From JAGXIT01 sp964393815 (GTDB lineage Bacteria > Patescibacteriota > Saccharimonadia > Saccharimonadales > UBA4665): a stretch of DNA of 60,143 bases. The stretch covers positions 1-60,143 of the forward strand of contig CAYMUP010000003.1 in assembly GCA_964393815.1 (NCBI GenBank), written 5' to 3'. Below the pieces are notes generated by a model that was given only the letters and a program-made list of their open reading frames with translations, did not search any database and was not told the DNA's origin. Positions 49,763 through 59,192 of this stretch are shown piece after piece. The position numbers were made by a program, and so were the translations under genes. Numbering within the stretch: position 1 is the stretch's first letter; each line of letters begins with the position of its first letter.

Positions 49763-52543
49763 TTGCGTACTGCAGATCCGTTTAAGCCAGAAATAAACGA
49801 TCGTTTGGTCGAGGCAATGCACCGCCCCTGGCCAGAGCAAATGGCAGCTGGCCCTGACGGCATTCACTCAATTGGAACTATGATACACCCCGATATGTGG
49901 GGTGATCGCACGCTCCCAACGGCCCCCTATGCTACGCAAATGTCTACGGCACCAGGCGAATCACTCGTATCAATCACAAGGTCACCTACCGGAAGCGGCA
50001 AAACAACAAATTTGCCGCTTTTTTGGTTATCAACTAGGCGGTACGACCGTATATTTGTGACGCAACCGCGAGTGATTGCTGCACGCGAGACTGCGGGCCG
50101 AATGGCGGCTATGTTGACCGCTGCTGGTCTAAAAGGCGGCGAGATCGTAGGTTATGATACGGCAAATGAGGGCAACGCAACCCCCGACAACCAGATAGTA
50201 GTGACTACGCATGGTTTGACTTGGCAGCAGATGACACATAATGCCGATCTAACGAACGACAGAGTTCTAGTCATGAGCGACGAGTTTCATGAACGAGACC
50301 CCTTTCAAGACGTCCTTCTTGAAGAATGTCTAAGACGATGCGTACGGACGGTGATCGCCAGTGCGACAATTGATGTTGCAAGAATCGCGCACAAAGCCTC
50401 CCAGATAACTGGCAAACCTATCCCCGTGTATGATCTGCCTGGTTCTCCATTCAAGGTTGAGCAACGAGACATAGGTCAAGAGTTTTCTGCTGCTATTGTT
50501 GGACATGCACGATATGGACGTAATCAGGGTATTGAAAATGATGTCATTCTCGCTATTGTACCAAGGATAAAAGATGTATATGCAACGATGAGTCGTATTG
50601 CCAGGAAGTTGCCGGAAGGTATGTCGGTTGTGCCAGTACATGGAGATATGACGCCCGACGAACAGGCGCGCTGCTTTGTACCGAACAAACGAGGGGTAGT
50701 CGTGGTCGGTACGCCCATATTACAAACAAGCCTAACTGTCCCGAACGCAAGAGTGATGGTTGACTCTGCAAGGCAACGAGTCGGCCGTTACGTTGATGGC
50801 GTTAAATCAAACCCGATTATCATAGCGCCGCACAGTACGAGGATGCAACGGTTAGGTAGGGTAGGCAGGACGAGGGATGGAATATATGAAGTCGCAGATC
50901 ATGAGGGAAGTCCCCCGCTTCCCAGAGATCGTAAGGGAAAGTTTGTTGATGCTGCCGAGTATGATGATCCGCAGATAACGGTTTCTGACCCGACTGGTTT
51001 TGTTCTCAGGTTTGCAGAACAGGGGAAAAATATGCTTGATGCAGACCTCCTAGACATGCCGCCACATTCGGCGGTAGAAAGCTCCGTCCAAAGGCTTATA
51101 CAGATAGGTGCAATAGCGTCTAAAGCTAATCAGGCGCTTGGTTCGCAAGAAATAGCCTTAACCACTACTGGTGAAATGATGGCAAAGATTGCTATCGAGC
51201 CGCAATATGCAGCCATGATTGTTGAGGCTTATAAACAATCGCCAAAGCTAGCCTTGCAAATGATGGCTGCAGGTGCGGCGTGTCAAGCACAGGGTGTTGT
51301 AAACCCGGATCGTAACCAACAACTTCGATGGAGACGACTCGTGGAAGATGAAACGTACTCAGACGTATTAGCTCAGCTACAATTGTTTATCAAGGGCCTC
51401 AAGATGACAGAGGCCGAAAGACGTGATCACGCTTATATAGAAGCACGGTTTCGTAAGGCTGCCCAAATGTTTGAACGAATGGCCACTCAAATAGGTATGA
51501 GTCAAGATGACTTGGAATCGCCTAGTCCTGAAGAACACAAGCAACTACGGGCATGTATTATTGCGACAGCTCCAGAACTTTTTGTACGTAGTGGTTCATT
51601 GCACCGTGACGTTCGCGGCGAAGGAAGACGTCTATCAGACTCCAGTATCATCGGAGACTGGGAAAAACTGATTGTAGGTACACCGTTCGATCTTTTCCAG
51701 CAGAAGAAAAGCGGCGCCCTAACTCGTCACTTAATCACGCAAGGCACCTCGGCAAGTGTGTATGACCTCATCAAATACGCTCCACATCGGGTTGTGTATG
51801 AAGATAAAGATCTTGAGCTAGAAGCAGGAATCGTTCGTCAACAAAGGGCTGTTTATTTCGATAGTTTATACACAGGCCAGGTCATTACTGAGGACACACA
51901 TCCATCTAGCGAGGTTTGCGATTACCTGATTCGCTCAATCGCTTCTCGTCATGCTGATGGTTATCAAGATCCCTCGATTACTGCCGTCTACGAGGTACTT
52001 GATGAGCTGCGAAGCCTTCAGGATCGGACAAGCCAAAACCTAGCCATTAAGCGAGCAGAGGAAATCATCGAAGATCAAATTAGAGCAAGGTATAGTACCG
52101 AGCTTTCCCTAGCCGAAGTAGGAAAACTGATTGATGTTGCCCTGGTCAAATCTGTCGTTAGTTTGGAAAAGCGAACAGCTATTATAGCTTCAGCTCCAGA
52201 TGTTGTTACCTTCGAGATAGACGGCTTTGATTGTTGCGGCGAGGTGCTGTACCGAAGAAATAAAGCGTATATAAAATTGCCTCCGGTTGCCATGTTTAAT
52301 CTCCCAGAAAGTTTTCCTGAGCTAGGCGAACGAGAGGTGTACGTGATGTTTGGCAATAATCAGCCCGTCAGTTTAGCCGATGCTCTTGCTAAGGCTCAGC
52401 GGGCTCGAGAAAAGGCCGCCAGGGTGCGTGTTGCGACCATAGGTGAGAAGGTACTAGGGGTAAAAGATGGTATTGCGACTGATCCGGAAGAAGAATCTAG
52501 AAGAACAGCAGTTGTTCTTAAGGCGGCAAACACACCCAGGTAA
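49763..52543 (+). CDS. large DEAH-type helicase-like protein
   Basis: A 926-residue superfamily 2 helicase of the HrpA/HrpB kind, starting at TTG 49763 with AGAGG upstream. Motif I is SPTGSGKTTNLP near residue 78. Motif II is DEFH in VLVMSDEFHERDPF near 174, a variant of DEAH. Motif III is IASATID near 197. GTPILQTSLTVPNARVMVDS is motif V, and QRLGRVGRTRDGIYEV near 365 is motif VI. The C-terminal half is helical and unlike anything I recognise. HrpA-type enzymes unwind RNA or rescue stalled ribosomes; the role here is open. Confidence 0.8.
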   Translation: MRTADPFKPEINDRLVEAMHRPWPEQMAAGPDGIHSIGTMIHPDMWGDRTLPTAPYATQMSTAPGESLVSITRSPTGSGKTTNLPLFWLSTRRYDRIFVTQPRVIAARETAGRMAAMLTAAGLKGGEIVGYDTANEGNATPDNQIVVTTHGLTWQQMTHNADLTNDRVLVMSDEFHERDPFQDVLLEECLRRCVRTVIASATIDVARIAHKASQITGKPIPVYDLPGSPFKVEQRDIGQEFSAAIVGHARYGRNQGIENDVILAIVPRIKDVYATMSRIARKLPEGMSVVPVHGDMTPDEQARCFVPNKRGVVVVGTPILQTSLTVPNARVMVDSARQRVGRYVDGVKSNPIIIAPHSTRMQRLGRVGRTRDGIYEVADHEGSPPLPRDRKGKFVDAAEYDDPQITVSDPTGFVLRFAEQGKNMLDADLLDMPPHSAVESSVQRLIQIGAIASKANQALGSQEIALTTTGEMMAKIAIEPQYAAMIVEAYKQSPKLALQMMAAGAACQAQGVVNPDRNQQLRWRRLVEDETYSDVLAQLQLFIKGLKMTEAERRDHAYIEARFRKAAQMFERMATQIGMSQDDLESPSPEEHKQLRACIIATAPELFVRSGSLHRDVRGEGRRLSDSSIIGDWEKLIVGTPFDLFQQKKSGALTRHLITQGTSASVYDLIKYAPHRVVYEDKDLELEAGIVRQQRAVYFDSLYTGQVITEDTHPSSEVCDYLIRSIASRHADGYQDPSITAVYEVLDELRSLQDRTSQNLAIKRAEEIIEDQIRARYSTELSLAEVGKLIDVALVKSVVSLEKRTAIIASAPDVVTFEIDGFDCCGEVLYRRNKAYIKLPPVAMFNLPESFPELGEREVYVMFGNNQPVSLADALAKAQRAREKAARVRVATIGEKVLGVKDGIATDPEEESRRTAVVLKAANTPR

Positions 52544-52546
52544 AAC

Positions 52547-54343
52547 CTACTCTTCGATGAAGCCGCCAGATTGGTGAGACCAGAGTTTGGCGTACGTGCC
52601 ACCGGCTGCGAGCAGCTGTTTGTGGGAGCCTTCTTCTACGACTTTGCCTTCGTCGAGCACGATGATGCGGTCCATTTTCTGAATGGTAGACAAACGGTGA
52701 GCGATGACGATGGCAGTGCGGCCTTCCATAAGTTTCCAGAGGGCGGCCTGAATGAGCACTTCACTTTCTGAATCGAGTGCTGAGGTTGCCTCGTCTAGAA
52801 CTAAAATGGGGGCGTTTTTGAGCATGGCCCGGGCGATAGCAACGCGCTGCCGCTGGCCACCACTCAGTTTGACACCGCGTTCGCCGACGAGCGTGTCGTA
52901 GCCACTGGGCAGTTTCTGTATGAAGTCATGGGCGCTTGCCATTTTTGCGACACCTTCGACTGCTTCGGCCGAAGCACTATCGCGCTGACCGTACGCAATG
53001 TTTTCACGTATAGAGCGGTGGAAGAGCAGTGGTTCTTGTGGCACAAAAGCAATGCTAGAGTGTAAGTCTGACTGAGCGATGCGCGCAATGTTTTGACCGT
53101 CGATGAGTATCTCGCCGCCTTTAAGGTCAGAGAAGCGCTGTAGCAAACGCGTAAAAGTGGTTTTTCCGGAGCCACTTGGACCCACCAACCCAATTTTTTC
53201 ACCTGGTTTTATGTGTAAACTAAGCCCATCAAAAATTGCATCTTTCGAACCATCGTGAGTAAATAGCACGTCTTTCCACACAATGTCGCCGCGACTAATA
53301 CGGGATTCTTCGGGGTTTGGCGCATCTGCTATCTCTGGTTTAAGCGCAAGGATCTTCGTCATTTCCTCTGCGTCACCGAAAGCCCGGTTGAGCTCCTTTA
53401 GAGTGTGCTGGGCAAATTCCCATAGTCTCTGAGAAATCTGTCCAGTGTAGGTAATGGCAAGGTACATCGTTGCTACATCGGCGTGGTGATACACTATGCC
53501 GATAAGTGCGCCGATAAGTGCGGCCATTTGTATAGAAAAAGTACCAAAAGCAAAACCTATCTCACGTTTCATGCTCGCCATCATGACTGCGCGTGTACTG
53601 CTGCGGACCTTTTCGGTGACGCCTGCAAAACGTTTGTTTTCATAGGTTTCACCCGCAAAGCTTTTTATAGAGAGGACGTTTGTGATGGCGTCTGCGAGAA
53701 AGCCGGTCTGTTTGTTTTCGGCATCTGCCTCACGGGCGCGAAGCTGTCTGACTATCCGCGTGCTCAGTGAGGTAATGATGATGAAGACAACTGAAAGAGC
53801 CAGTAGGCTAAGCGCAATCAAAGGTGATCTAGGATAGATAATCACAAAAGTACACACAAACGACACGATGAGCGTGTAGATATCAAAAATCATAGTGTCT
53901 ACAAAGCGAACGTACGAGCTTGCAAATTTGTTTGACTGCGAGACAAGCGACCCACCAAATCGATCTGCATGAAACCGCATGCTTTGTGAGGTGACGTGCG
54001 CAAATATACGCTGGTAAATGTCGCGCAGCACGCGCATTTCCAGTGACCACAAAAAGATTATGGCGATTCGCCAGATAAATAATCCGCCGATGAAACTAAA
54101 GCCCACATACCATACTAGCTCATGGCCAAAGCTTGCCCATAGGTCTCCTGCAATAAACTCATGGCGTGTAATTTTCGCGAGTATTTGCGAAATAAATAGT
54201 TGCGGAATGATAGCGTAGCTAATCACCGCAAGCGGTATGAAAATCAGCATGCCGGCAACAAGCCAAGGGTACAGCCACGCGTGGCTCAAAAACTCGCGGA
54301 TAGTCGCGCGTATAAGTGATGGTTGTTTGGTTGATTTTTTCAT
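52547..54343 (-). CDS. ABC exporter half-transporter (MsbA/MDR-like)
   Basis: A 598-residue fused membrane and ATP-binding protein. Six spans lie in residues about 30-310. The nucleotide-binding domain has Walker A GLVGPSGSGKTTFTR near 388, Q loop FVPQEPLLFHRSIREN, signature KLSGGQRQRVAIARAML near 491, Walker B ILVLDEATSALDSE, and H loop IVIAHRLST. Such half-transporters dimerise to export lipids, peptides or drugs. Its stop lies 3 bases beyond the convergent helicase stop. No specific substrate is indicated by its neighbours. Confidence 0.95.
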   Translation of the reverse strand: MKKSTKQPSLIRATIREFLSHAWLYPWLVAGMLIFIPLAVISYAIIPQLFISQILAKITRHEFIAGDLWASFGHELVWYVGFSFIGGLFIWRIAIIFLWSLEMRVLRDIYQRIFAHVTSQSMRFHADRFGGSLVSQSNKFASSYVRFVDTMIFDIYTLIVSFVCTFVIIYPRSPLIALSLLALSVVFIIITSLSTRIVRQLRAREADAENKQTGFLADAITNVLSIKSFAGETYENKRFAGVTEKVRSSTRAVMMASMKREIGFAFGTFSIQMAALIGALIGIVYHHADVATMYLAITYTGQISQRLWEFAQHTLKELNRAFGDAEEMTKILALKPEIADAPNPEESRISRGDIVWKDVLFTHDGSKDAIFDGLSLHIKPGEKIGLVGPSGSGKTTFTRLLQRFSDLKGGEILIDGQNIARIAQSDLHSSIAFVPQEPLLFHRSIRENIAYGQRDSASAEAVEGVAKMASAHDFIQKLPSGYDTLVGERGVKLSGGQRQRVAIARAMLKNAPILVLDEATSALDSESEVLIQAALWKLMEGRTAIVIAHRLSTIQKMDRIIVLDEGKVVEEGSHKQLLAAGGTYAKLWSHQSGGFIEE

Positions 54344-54572
54344 GAGACCAGCCCTCCTAAGTGCCGATCGAAACTCTTTTGAAGCCTAGAAGACTAAAGT
54401 TTGTGAAGTAGTACAGCGTTTTAAATTATTGAAGTTACTTAAGAGACAAACGTATAGGCGGCGCCTGCACGGATGCCTGTAGAGTTAGAGGTGAACATTT
54501 TACCAAAGCGCCTTTCCTTTACATTTGTAATTACTACAACTTTATCACCTCTGTTTTATAAAAGCAATACCA

Positions 54573-54618
54573 AAATGAAGTAAAATTCACCGAAGTAAAA
54601 GTGTAGTCCCAGGTGAAA
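54573..54618 (+). repeat. dispersed 46-bp repeat, copy I
   Basis: AAATGAAGTAAAAT, TTCACCGAAGTAAAAGTG and AGTCCCAGGTGAAAA. TTCACC and GGTGAA can pair. It lies 28 bases before the trhO start and just upstream of its -10 box. Confidence 0.85.
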
Positions 54619-54645
54619 AACGAAAAATGCGCTATACTATATTTT

Positions 54646-55545
54646 ATGCAAAAAGTGCTACTGTACTACAAATTTACGCCGGTGAAAGACCCGGAAATGT
54701 TAAGGCTATGGCAAAAGACGCTGTGTGATTCGCTGAACTTACGTGGGCGGGTACTCGTGAGCGAGCAGGGCATAAACGGCACTCTTGGCGGAGACGTGGA
54801 AGACTTGAAGGCGTACGTGCGTAAAACCAAAGAGTTCCCCGGCTTTAAAGACATTTTATGGAAATGGAGCGAAGGTGGCCGTGATAATTTTCCGCGTATG
54901 CAGGTGAAGGTGAAGCCGGAGCTTGTAGCCTTTGCGTCATGGAAAGATGTAAAGATCGATGAAAAAGGCGTGGTCGGTGGCGGTCCGCACCTGAAGCCGC
55001 ACCAGGTGAATGAAATGGTTGAAAAGTATGGCGACGACGTGGTGTTTTTTGACGGACGCAATAAGTACGAGGCGGCTGTTGGGCGTTTTAAAAATGCTGT
55101 GGTGCCAGAGACCCGTACCTCACGTGACTTTATACCTGAGCTTGAAAGCGGCAAGTACGATAACCTCAAAAAGAAAAAAGTCATCACCTACTGCACCGGC
55201 GGCGTGCGCTGCGAACTCTTAAGCGCCATGATGAAACAGCGTGGATTTGAAGATGTCTACCAAATAGACGGTGGTATCGTTAAGTACGGCGAAGCGTACG
55301 GGGACGATGGGCTCTGGGAGGGAAACCTCTATGTGTTTGATGGCCGAATGGGCATGGATTTCACTCCGGATGCCAAAACCATCGGTGTTTGCATTCACTG
55401 CGGAGGAAAAACAAGTAATTACGAAAACTGTGCCAACCCTGCCTGCAACGATCTTGTTCTTATCTGCGAAACCTGCAAACGTGACCCCGCAAAACTCTTC
55501 CACACCACTGCCTGCGAATCAAAAACTCAGTCAGTTAACAAGTAA
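54646..55545 (+). CDS. trhO: tRNA uridine(34) hydroxylase TrhO (rhodanese-like)
   Basis: A 299-residue protein of the TrhO/YceA family that hydroxylates wobble U34 of certain tRNAs. The N-terminal domain contains LRGRVLVSEQGINGTLGGD. The rhodanese domain carries the catalytic loop ITYCTGGVRCE near residue 183, and DGRNKYEA is a family block. A C-terminal zinc-type cluster of Cys follows (CIHCGGKT, CANPACND, CETC). TATACT (54633-54638) ends 7 bases before ATG 54646, so translation is probably leaderless; the longer frame to 54613 overlaps the promoter. Confidence 0.93.
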   Translation: MQKVLLYYKFTPVKDPEMLRLWQKTLCDSLNLRGRVLVSEQGINGTLGGDVEDLKAYVRKTKEFPGFKDILWKWSEGGRDNFPRMQVKVKPELVAFASWKDVKIDEKGVVGGGPHLKPHQVNEMVEKYGDDVVFFDGRNKYEAAVGRFKNAVVPETRTSRDFIPELESGKYDNLKKKKVITYCTGGVRCELLSAMMKQRGFEDVYQIDGGIVKYGEAYGDDGLWEGNLYVFDGRMGMDFTPDAKTIGVCIHCGGKTSNYENCANPACNDLVLICETCKRDPAKLFHTTACESKTQSVNK

Positions 55546-55553
55546 GCTACCGG

Positions 55554-56120
55554 ATGCCGCATATACATACTGCACCTGGACAGCATGATATGACGGTGAG
55601 TGCGTACGTGGTTCGGCATGTTAATGGTGAGTGGTTCTGTCTGGTGCATATCCACAAAAAAATTGATATGCTGATGCAGATTGGTGGGCATATCGATCTT
55701 GATCAAACTCCATGGCAGGCGCTTGCAGCGGAACTTCGCGAAGAGACGGGCTATGAACTTGCGGAAGTTTCGGTTTTACAACCATTCGCGGGCGTGCCAG
55801 AGATTACAGACGCTGTCGTACACCCGGCTCCGCTGCTGATGAACACGCATGATGTCGGGGGCGGTCACTACCACTCGGACACCTGCTATGCGTTTGTGGC
55901 GACCGCAGAGCCAAAGGGCGCGCTGGCCGAAAACGAGTCAGCGGACTTACGGTGGCTTACCCTAGCTGAACTGCAAGATGCGTCGAAAAATGGTGAAGCG
56001 CTGCAAGATACGGTCGAAATCTACACATATTTGCTCGCGCATCTCGAAAATCTGACTCTGGTCTCAGCTAGCTCATTTTCACTCGCTAAACCAACGAAAG
56101 GTATTACCTACAAACGATGA
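55554..56120 (+). CDS. Nudix hydrolase
   Basis: A 188-residue Nudix protein with an intact box: GHIDLDQTPWQALAAELREE followed by TGYEL (about residues 41-65), giving G-x5-E-like spacing and the REL-EE-TG glutamates that bind Mg2+. HIHTAPGQHDMTVSAYVVR at the start is a common lead-in. It hydrolyses a nucleoside diphosphate-linked substrate, not identifiable from sequence. It is the first of four overlapping genes (Nudix, histidine phosphatase, hydrolase, deformylase), each overlapping the next by 4 bases. Confidence 0.92.
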   Translation: MPHIHTAPGQHDMTVSAYVVRHVNGEWFCLVHIHKKIDMLMQIGGHIDLDQTPWQALAAELREETGYELAEVSVLQPFAGVPEITDAVVHPAPLLMNTHDVGGGHYHSDTCYAFVATAEPKGALAENESADLRWLTLAELQDASKNGEALQDTVEIYTYLLAHLENLTLVSASSFSLAKPTKGITYKR

Positions 56121-56662
56121 CAAAGTACTATTTCACTCGGCACGGCGAAAGCCAGGCAAATGTTGACCGAATTTTTGCTGGTGCGGCTGAGTCGCCGCTG
56201 ACTGAAACAGGCCGTTTGGGGGCGCAAGCGGAGGGTGAGCGACTGGCCCGCGAAGGACAGGTGTTTGACCTGATACTCAGCTCACCGCTCAGCAGAGCAG
56301 TGGACACAGCCAAATTAATTGCTGCTGCACTAGAGTACCCAACGGAAAATATTGTGATCGAGCCGCTACTACATGAGCGCGATTTCGGCAGTCTAGTAGG
56401 TAAGTCGTGGGACATTGTGTCTGATGAGTCTTCTGAGATGATTGTCGAGGCGGGCGGAGAAAGTGTAGACCAGCTTGCTGAGCGGGTACGGCTTTCGTTA
56501 CAAAATGTGCGCGCACTCGCTGATGGGAAAGACTCCGTCTTGATCGTTGGTCACGGAACATGGTACCAAATGGCAGTCGCGCTTCTCAGAGGCAAAGAGC
56601 CTACTTCATTTCTTGAGGTACATGGCATAGCAAACAACAAGGTTGTAGAGTTAGAGTTATGA
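56117..56662 (+). CDS. histidine phosphatase family protein
   Basis: A 181-residue phosphoglycerate-mutase-like protein. The catalytic RHG motif is in YYFTRHGESQANVDR (residues 4-18). LILSSPLSRAVDTAKLIA near 54 holds the second Arg, LLHERDFGSLVGKSWD the acid, and VLIVGHGTWYQMAVALL near 143 the second His. Such enzymes dephosphorylate small phosphorylated metabolites. The ATG overlaps the Nudix stop (ATGA). Confidence 0.92.
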   Translation: MTKYYFTRHGESQANVDRIFAGAAESPLTETGRLGAQAEGERLAREGQVFDLILSSPLSRAVDTAKLIAAALEYPTENIVIEPLLHERDFGSLVGKSWDIVSDESSEMIVEAGGESVDQLAERVRLSLQNVRALADGKDSVLIVGHGTWYQMAVALLRGKEPTSFLEVHGIANNKVVELEL

Positions 56663-57264
56663 AGTTATCGCGATGTTCAACAAACCAGGTGGTGTATGTG
56701 CCGGGGCTGGGCGGATCGTTTGACTGGCTTCGGCGGCTGACGCTATGGACGTGGCCGTTGCAAATCGGTGCCAAGGTACACTTCGCGCCTATGAATTGGG
56801 ACGACGCTGCAGAAACTGCCGAGCAAAAATACGAGCGGCTAGTGGGGATACTTCGGAAGGTTCCAAACGGAAAGTGTGTGGTTGTAGCCGAAAGCGCCGG
56901 TGGTAGCATGGGTGTGCGTGCTTTCACCGAGCTACCTGAGATCGTCACAAAACTAGTTACCGTTTGCGGGAAAAATCGTGGCGCTAGCTCCATAACAGCC
57001 CGTTATGATATGCGTTATCCCGCGCTCAAATCTGCCGTCATGTGTGCAGAACAGGGATTTTCAGAGTTAGATCATTCACGTAAAAAATCAATAACATGTC
57101 TCTACAGCCCGGGCGACAAGCTGCTTCGCTCGCACGATACGACGCTGCCGGACTGTCTTAATCTATCAATTGGGCATGAAGGTCACGGCCGAACTATATG
57201 GAAGCTACTGCTGATGCCTCGTAGCCACTCATTCGCAAAAATAGTAAAATCAGATATACAATGA
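56659..57264 (+). CDS. alpha/beta hydrolase-like protein
   Basis: A 201-residue protein. VVYVPGLGGSFDWLRRLT gives the oxyanion-hole region. VVVAESAGGSMGVRAFTEL near residue 78 holds a nucleophile elbow (ESAGGS), and SIGHEGHGRTIW near 175 supplies a His. LYSPGDKLLRSHDTT near 153 is a likely position for the acid. Substrate unknown. It overlaps both neighbours by 4 bases in a tight operon. Confidence 0.78.
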   Translation: MKLSRCSTNQVVYVPGLGGSFDWLRRLTLWTWPLQIGAKVHFAPMNWDDAAETAEQKYERLVGILRKVPNGKCVVVAESAGGSMGVRAFTELPEIVTKLVTVCGKNRGASSITARYDMRYPALKSAVMCAEQGFSELDHSRKKSITCLYSPGDKLLRSHDTTLPDCLNLSIGHEGHGRTIWKLLLMPRSHSFAKIVKSDIQ

Positions 57265-57815
57265 AAGCTCTCAAAATATTCAGACTGCGAAGATTTGGTG
57301 ACCCGATTTTGCGGCAAAAGGCTCGGAAGCTTACACCAGCAGAAATCAAATCAAGTGAAATCCAGACGCTCATAACAGATATACGAAAAACAAATGAAGT
57401 GAAACAATATGGCGTAGGTCTCGCTGCGCCGCAAGTTGGCGTGAGTGTGGCGCTGAGCATTATCGGCATAAAAGCGACGCCCACTCGTCCGAGTCTTAAA
57501 CCATTTAATGCAGTCATTATAAATCCTAGTTACGAAGGCATCGGACGTCGCATGGGCATGTGGGAAGGTTGCCAAAGCTCGGGCACAGGCAGTAATACAC
57601 TGTACGGCAAAGCGCTTAGGTACAAGCGAATCCGTGCTACTTGGCTTGACGAAAACAGCAAAAGCCATGACGAGGAGTTAAGCGGCTTTGTTGCCCATGT
57701 GTTCCAGCACGAAACTGACCACCTAAACGGCATACTGTTTGTGGATAGGGTGCATGACACTCGCAGCTATATGCTCGCAAGTGAATACCGTAAGTACGCA
57801 AACCAAGTTCGTTAA
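57261..57815 (+). CDS. def: peptide deformylase-like protein
   Basis: A 184-residue metalloenzyme that removes formyl from the N-terminal Met. Motif 1 is GVGLAAPQVGVS near residue 52. Motif 2 reads EGCQSSG near 105 instead of the usual EGCLS; the metal-binding Cys is kept. Motif 3 is FQHETDHLNGILFVDR near 150, with both His ligands and the catalytic Glu. The Leu-to-Gln change in motif 2 could affect substrate range. It overlaps the upstream hydrolase by 4 bases. Confidence 0.9.
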   Translation: MKALKIFRLRRFGDPILRQKARKLTPAEIKSSEIQTLITDIRKTNEVKQYGVGLAAPQVGVSVALSIIGIKATPTRPSLKPFNAVIINPSYEGIGRRMGMWEGCQSSGTGSNTLYGKALRYKRIRATWLDENSKSHDEELSGFVAHVFQHETDHLNGILFVDRVHDTRSYMLASEYRKYANQVR

Positions 57816-57847
57816 GCCGTAAAGCGCATGCTATACTAGCCGCAACT

Positions 57848-59146
57848 ATGAAACAGTTTCGTGCCGTACTGCTAAACACCATGCTCGCCAATGTAACGAC
57901 GAGTTACTTGTGGTTTGCGCTGACTTTTTGGGCATATCTCGAAACAAAGTCAGTGCTGGCAACAGGCATTATCGGTGGGTCATATATGCTGCTGATGGCC
58001 GTTTTTGGACTGGTTTTTGGTACCTATGTTGACCATCATAAGAAAAAAAGAGCGATGGTGCTTTCGAGCACAGTGACGCTTGTGATGTTTACGCTCGCGG
58101 CTCTGCTGTACGCGGCGGTGGGCGAAAACAGGCTGGCTGACTTGCATAGTCCGCTCTTTTGGATATTTATAATCGTCGTGCTTGCCGGTGGGGTGATAGA
58201 AAACATGCGAAACATTGCCCTTAGCACTACCGTGACGCTGCTGGTCCCTAAGGACGACCACGACAAAGCCAACGGCATGGTAGGTGCAGCACAAGGGATC
58301 GGCTTTATCGTAACGAGTGCGCTCAGTGGTCTTTCTATAGGTTTGCTCGGTCTCGGTAGGACACTCGCTATTGCGCTTGTTTTGACGGTGCTGGCTTTTG
58401 TGCACCTGGTGTTTTTTGTAGATATTCCTGAGAAAAAGTTAGTACACGATCCAGCTCTTGATGCTAAAAAAGTTGATATAAAAGGAGCCATGAAAGCAAT
58501 CCGCGCTGTACCTGGTTTGCTGGCACTCATCTTTTTCTCGACGTTCAACAACTTGATTGGCGGCGTCTATATGGCACTCATGGACCCCTATGGCCTCACG
58601 CTTTTTAATGTTGAGCAGTGGGGGGCGGTCTTTGCAGTAGCGGGTACCGGCTTTGTGGTAGGCGGACTGCTCATTGCCAAGTGGGGGCTAGGCAAAAAAC
58701 CGCTGCGGACTTTGCTGCAGATGCTGCTCGTCATGGGTTTGCTCGGCGCACTCTTTACTATTCGCGAGTTGTGGTGGCTGTATGCGCTCGGCATTTGGCT
58801 CTATATGTGTATCATTCCATATGTAGAAGCAGCAGAACAAACCATTATCCAGCGAGTCGTACCCCTGAAGCAGCAGGGCAGGGTCTTTGGGTTTGCGCAG
58901 AGTGTTGAGGCCGCCGCCGCACCGATTACCGCGTTTATGATCGCACCGCTCGCTCAGTTCTATATCATTCCCTACGCCAACTCCGAACGAGGCAGCAAAG
59001 AGCTCGCTGGATTACTTGGTCACGGCGAGGTACGTGGTATCGCACTTGTATTTTTGCTCGCCGGACTATGCATGATTTTGTTGACACTTTTAGCTTTTCG
59101 TTCAAAGGCATATCGAGTACTAGGCAGCACCTACCAAAAATCGTAA
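57848..59146 (+). CDS. MFS transporter
   Basis: A 432-residue polytopic protein with about 12 hydrophobic spans. The loop GTYVDHHKKKRAMVLSS (about 58-74) corresponds to the G-x-x-x-D-R-x-x-R/K loop of major facilitator proteins. A second cluster of spans begins near 225 after a hydrophilic loop (DPALDAKKVDIKGAMKAI). The general layout fits the MFS efflux branch. TATACT ends 10 bases before the ATG. No substrate can be inferred. Confidence 0.85.
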   Translation: MKQFRAVLLNTMLANVTTSYLWFALTFWAYLETKSVLATGIIGGSYMLLMAVFGLVFGTYVDHHKKKRAMVLSSTVTLVMFTLAALLYAAVGENRLADLHSPLFWIFIIVVLAGGVIENMRNIALSTTVTLLVPKDDHDKANGMVGAAQGIGFIVTSALSGLSIGLLGLGRTLAIALVLTVLAFVHLVFFVDIPEKKLVHDPALDAKKVDIKGAMKAIRAVPGLLALIFFSTFNNLIGGVYMALMDPYGLTLFNVEQWGAVFAVAGTGFVVGGLLIAKWGLGKKPLRTLLQMLLVMGLLGALFTIRELWWLYALGIWLYMCIIPYVEAAEQTIIQRVVPLKQQGRVFGFAQSVEAAAAPITAFMIAPLAQFYIIPYANSERGSKELAGLLGHGEVRGIALVFLLAGLCMILLTLLAFRSKAYRVLGSTYQKS

Positions 59147-59192
59147 ACTGAATGACTTGGTTGATTCGCCATGATCTGTCACAATGAGGATA

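Noticed and set aside
57392..57404. AAATGAAGTGAAA inside the deformylase gene as a tenth repeat copy
   Set aside because: Only the left 13 bases match; the following bases are ordinary conserved deformylase coding sequence (QYGVGLAAPQ).
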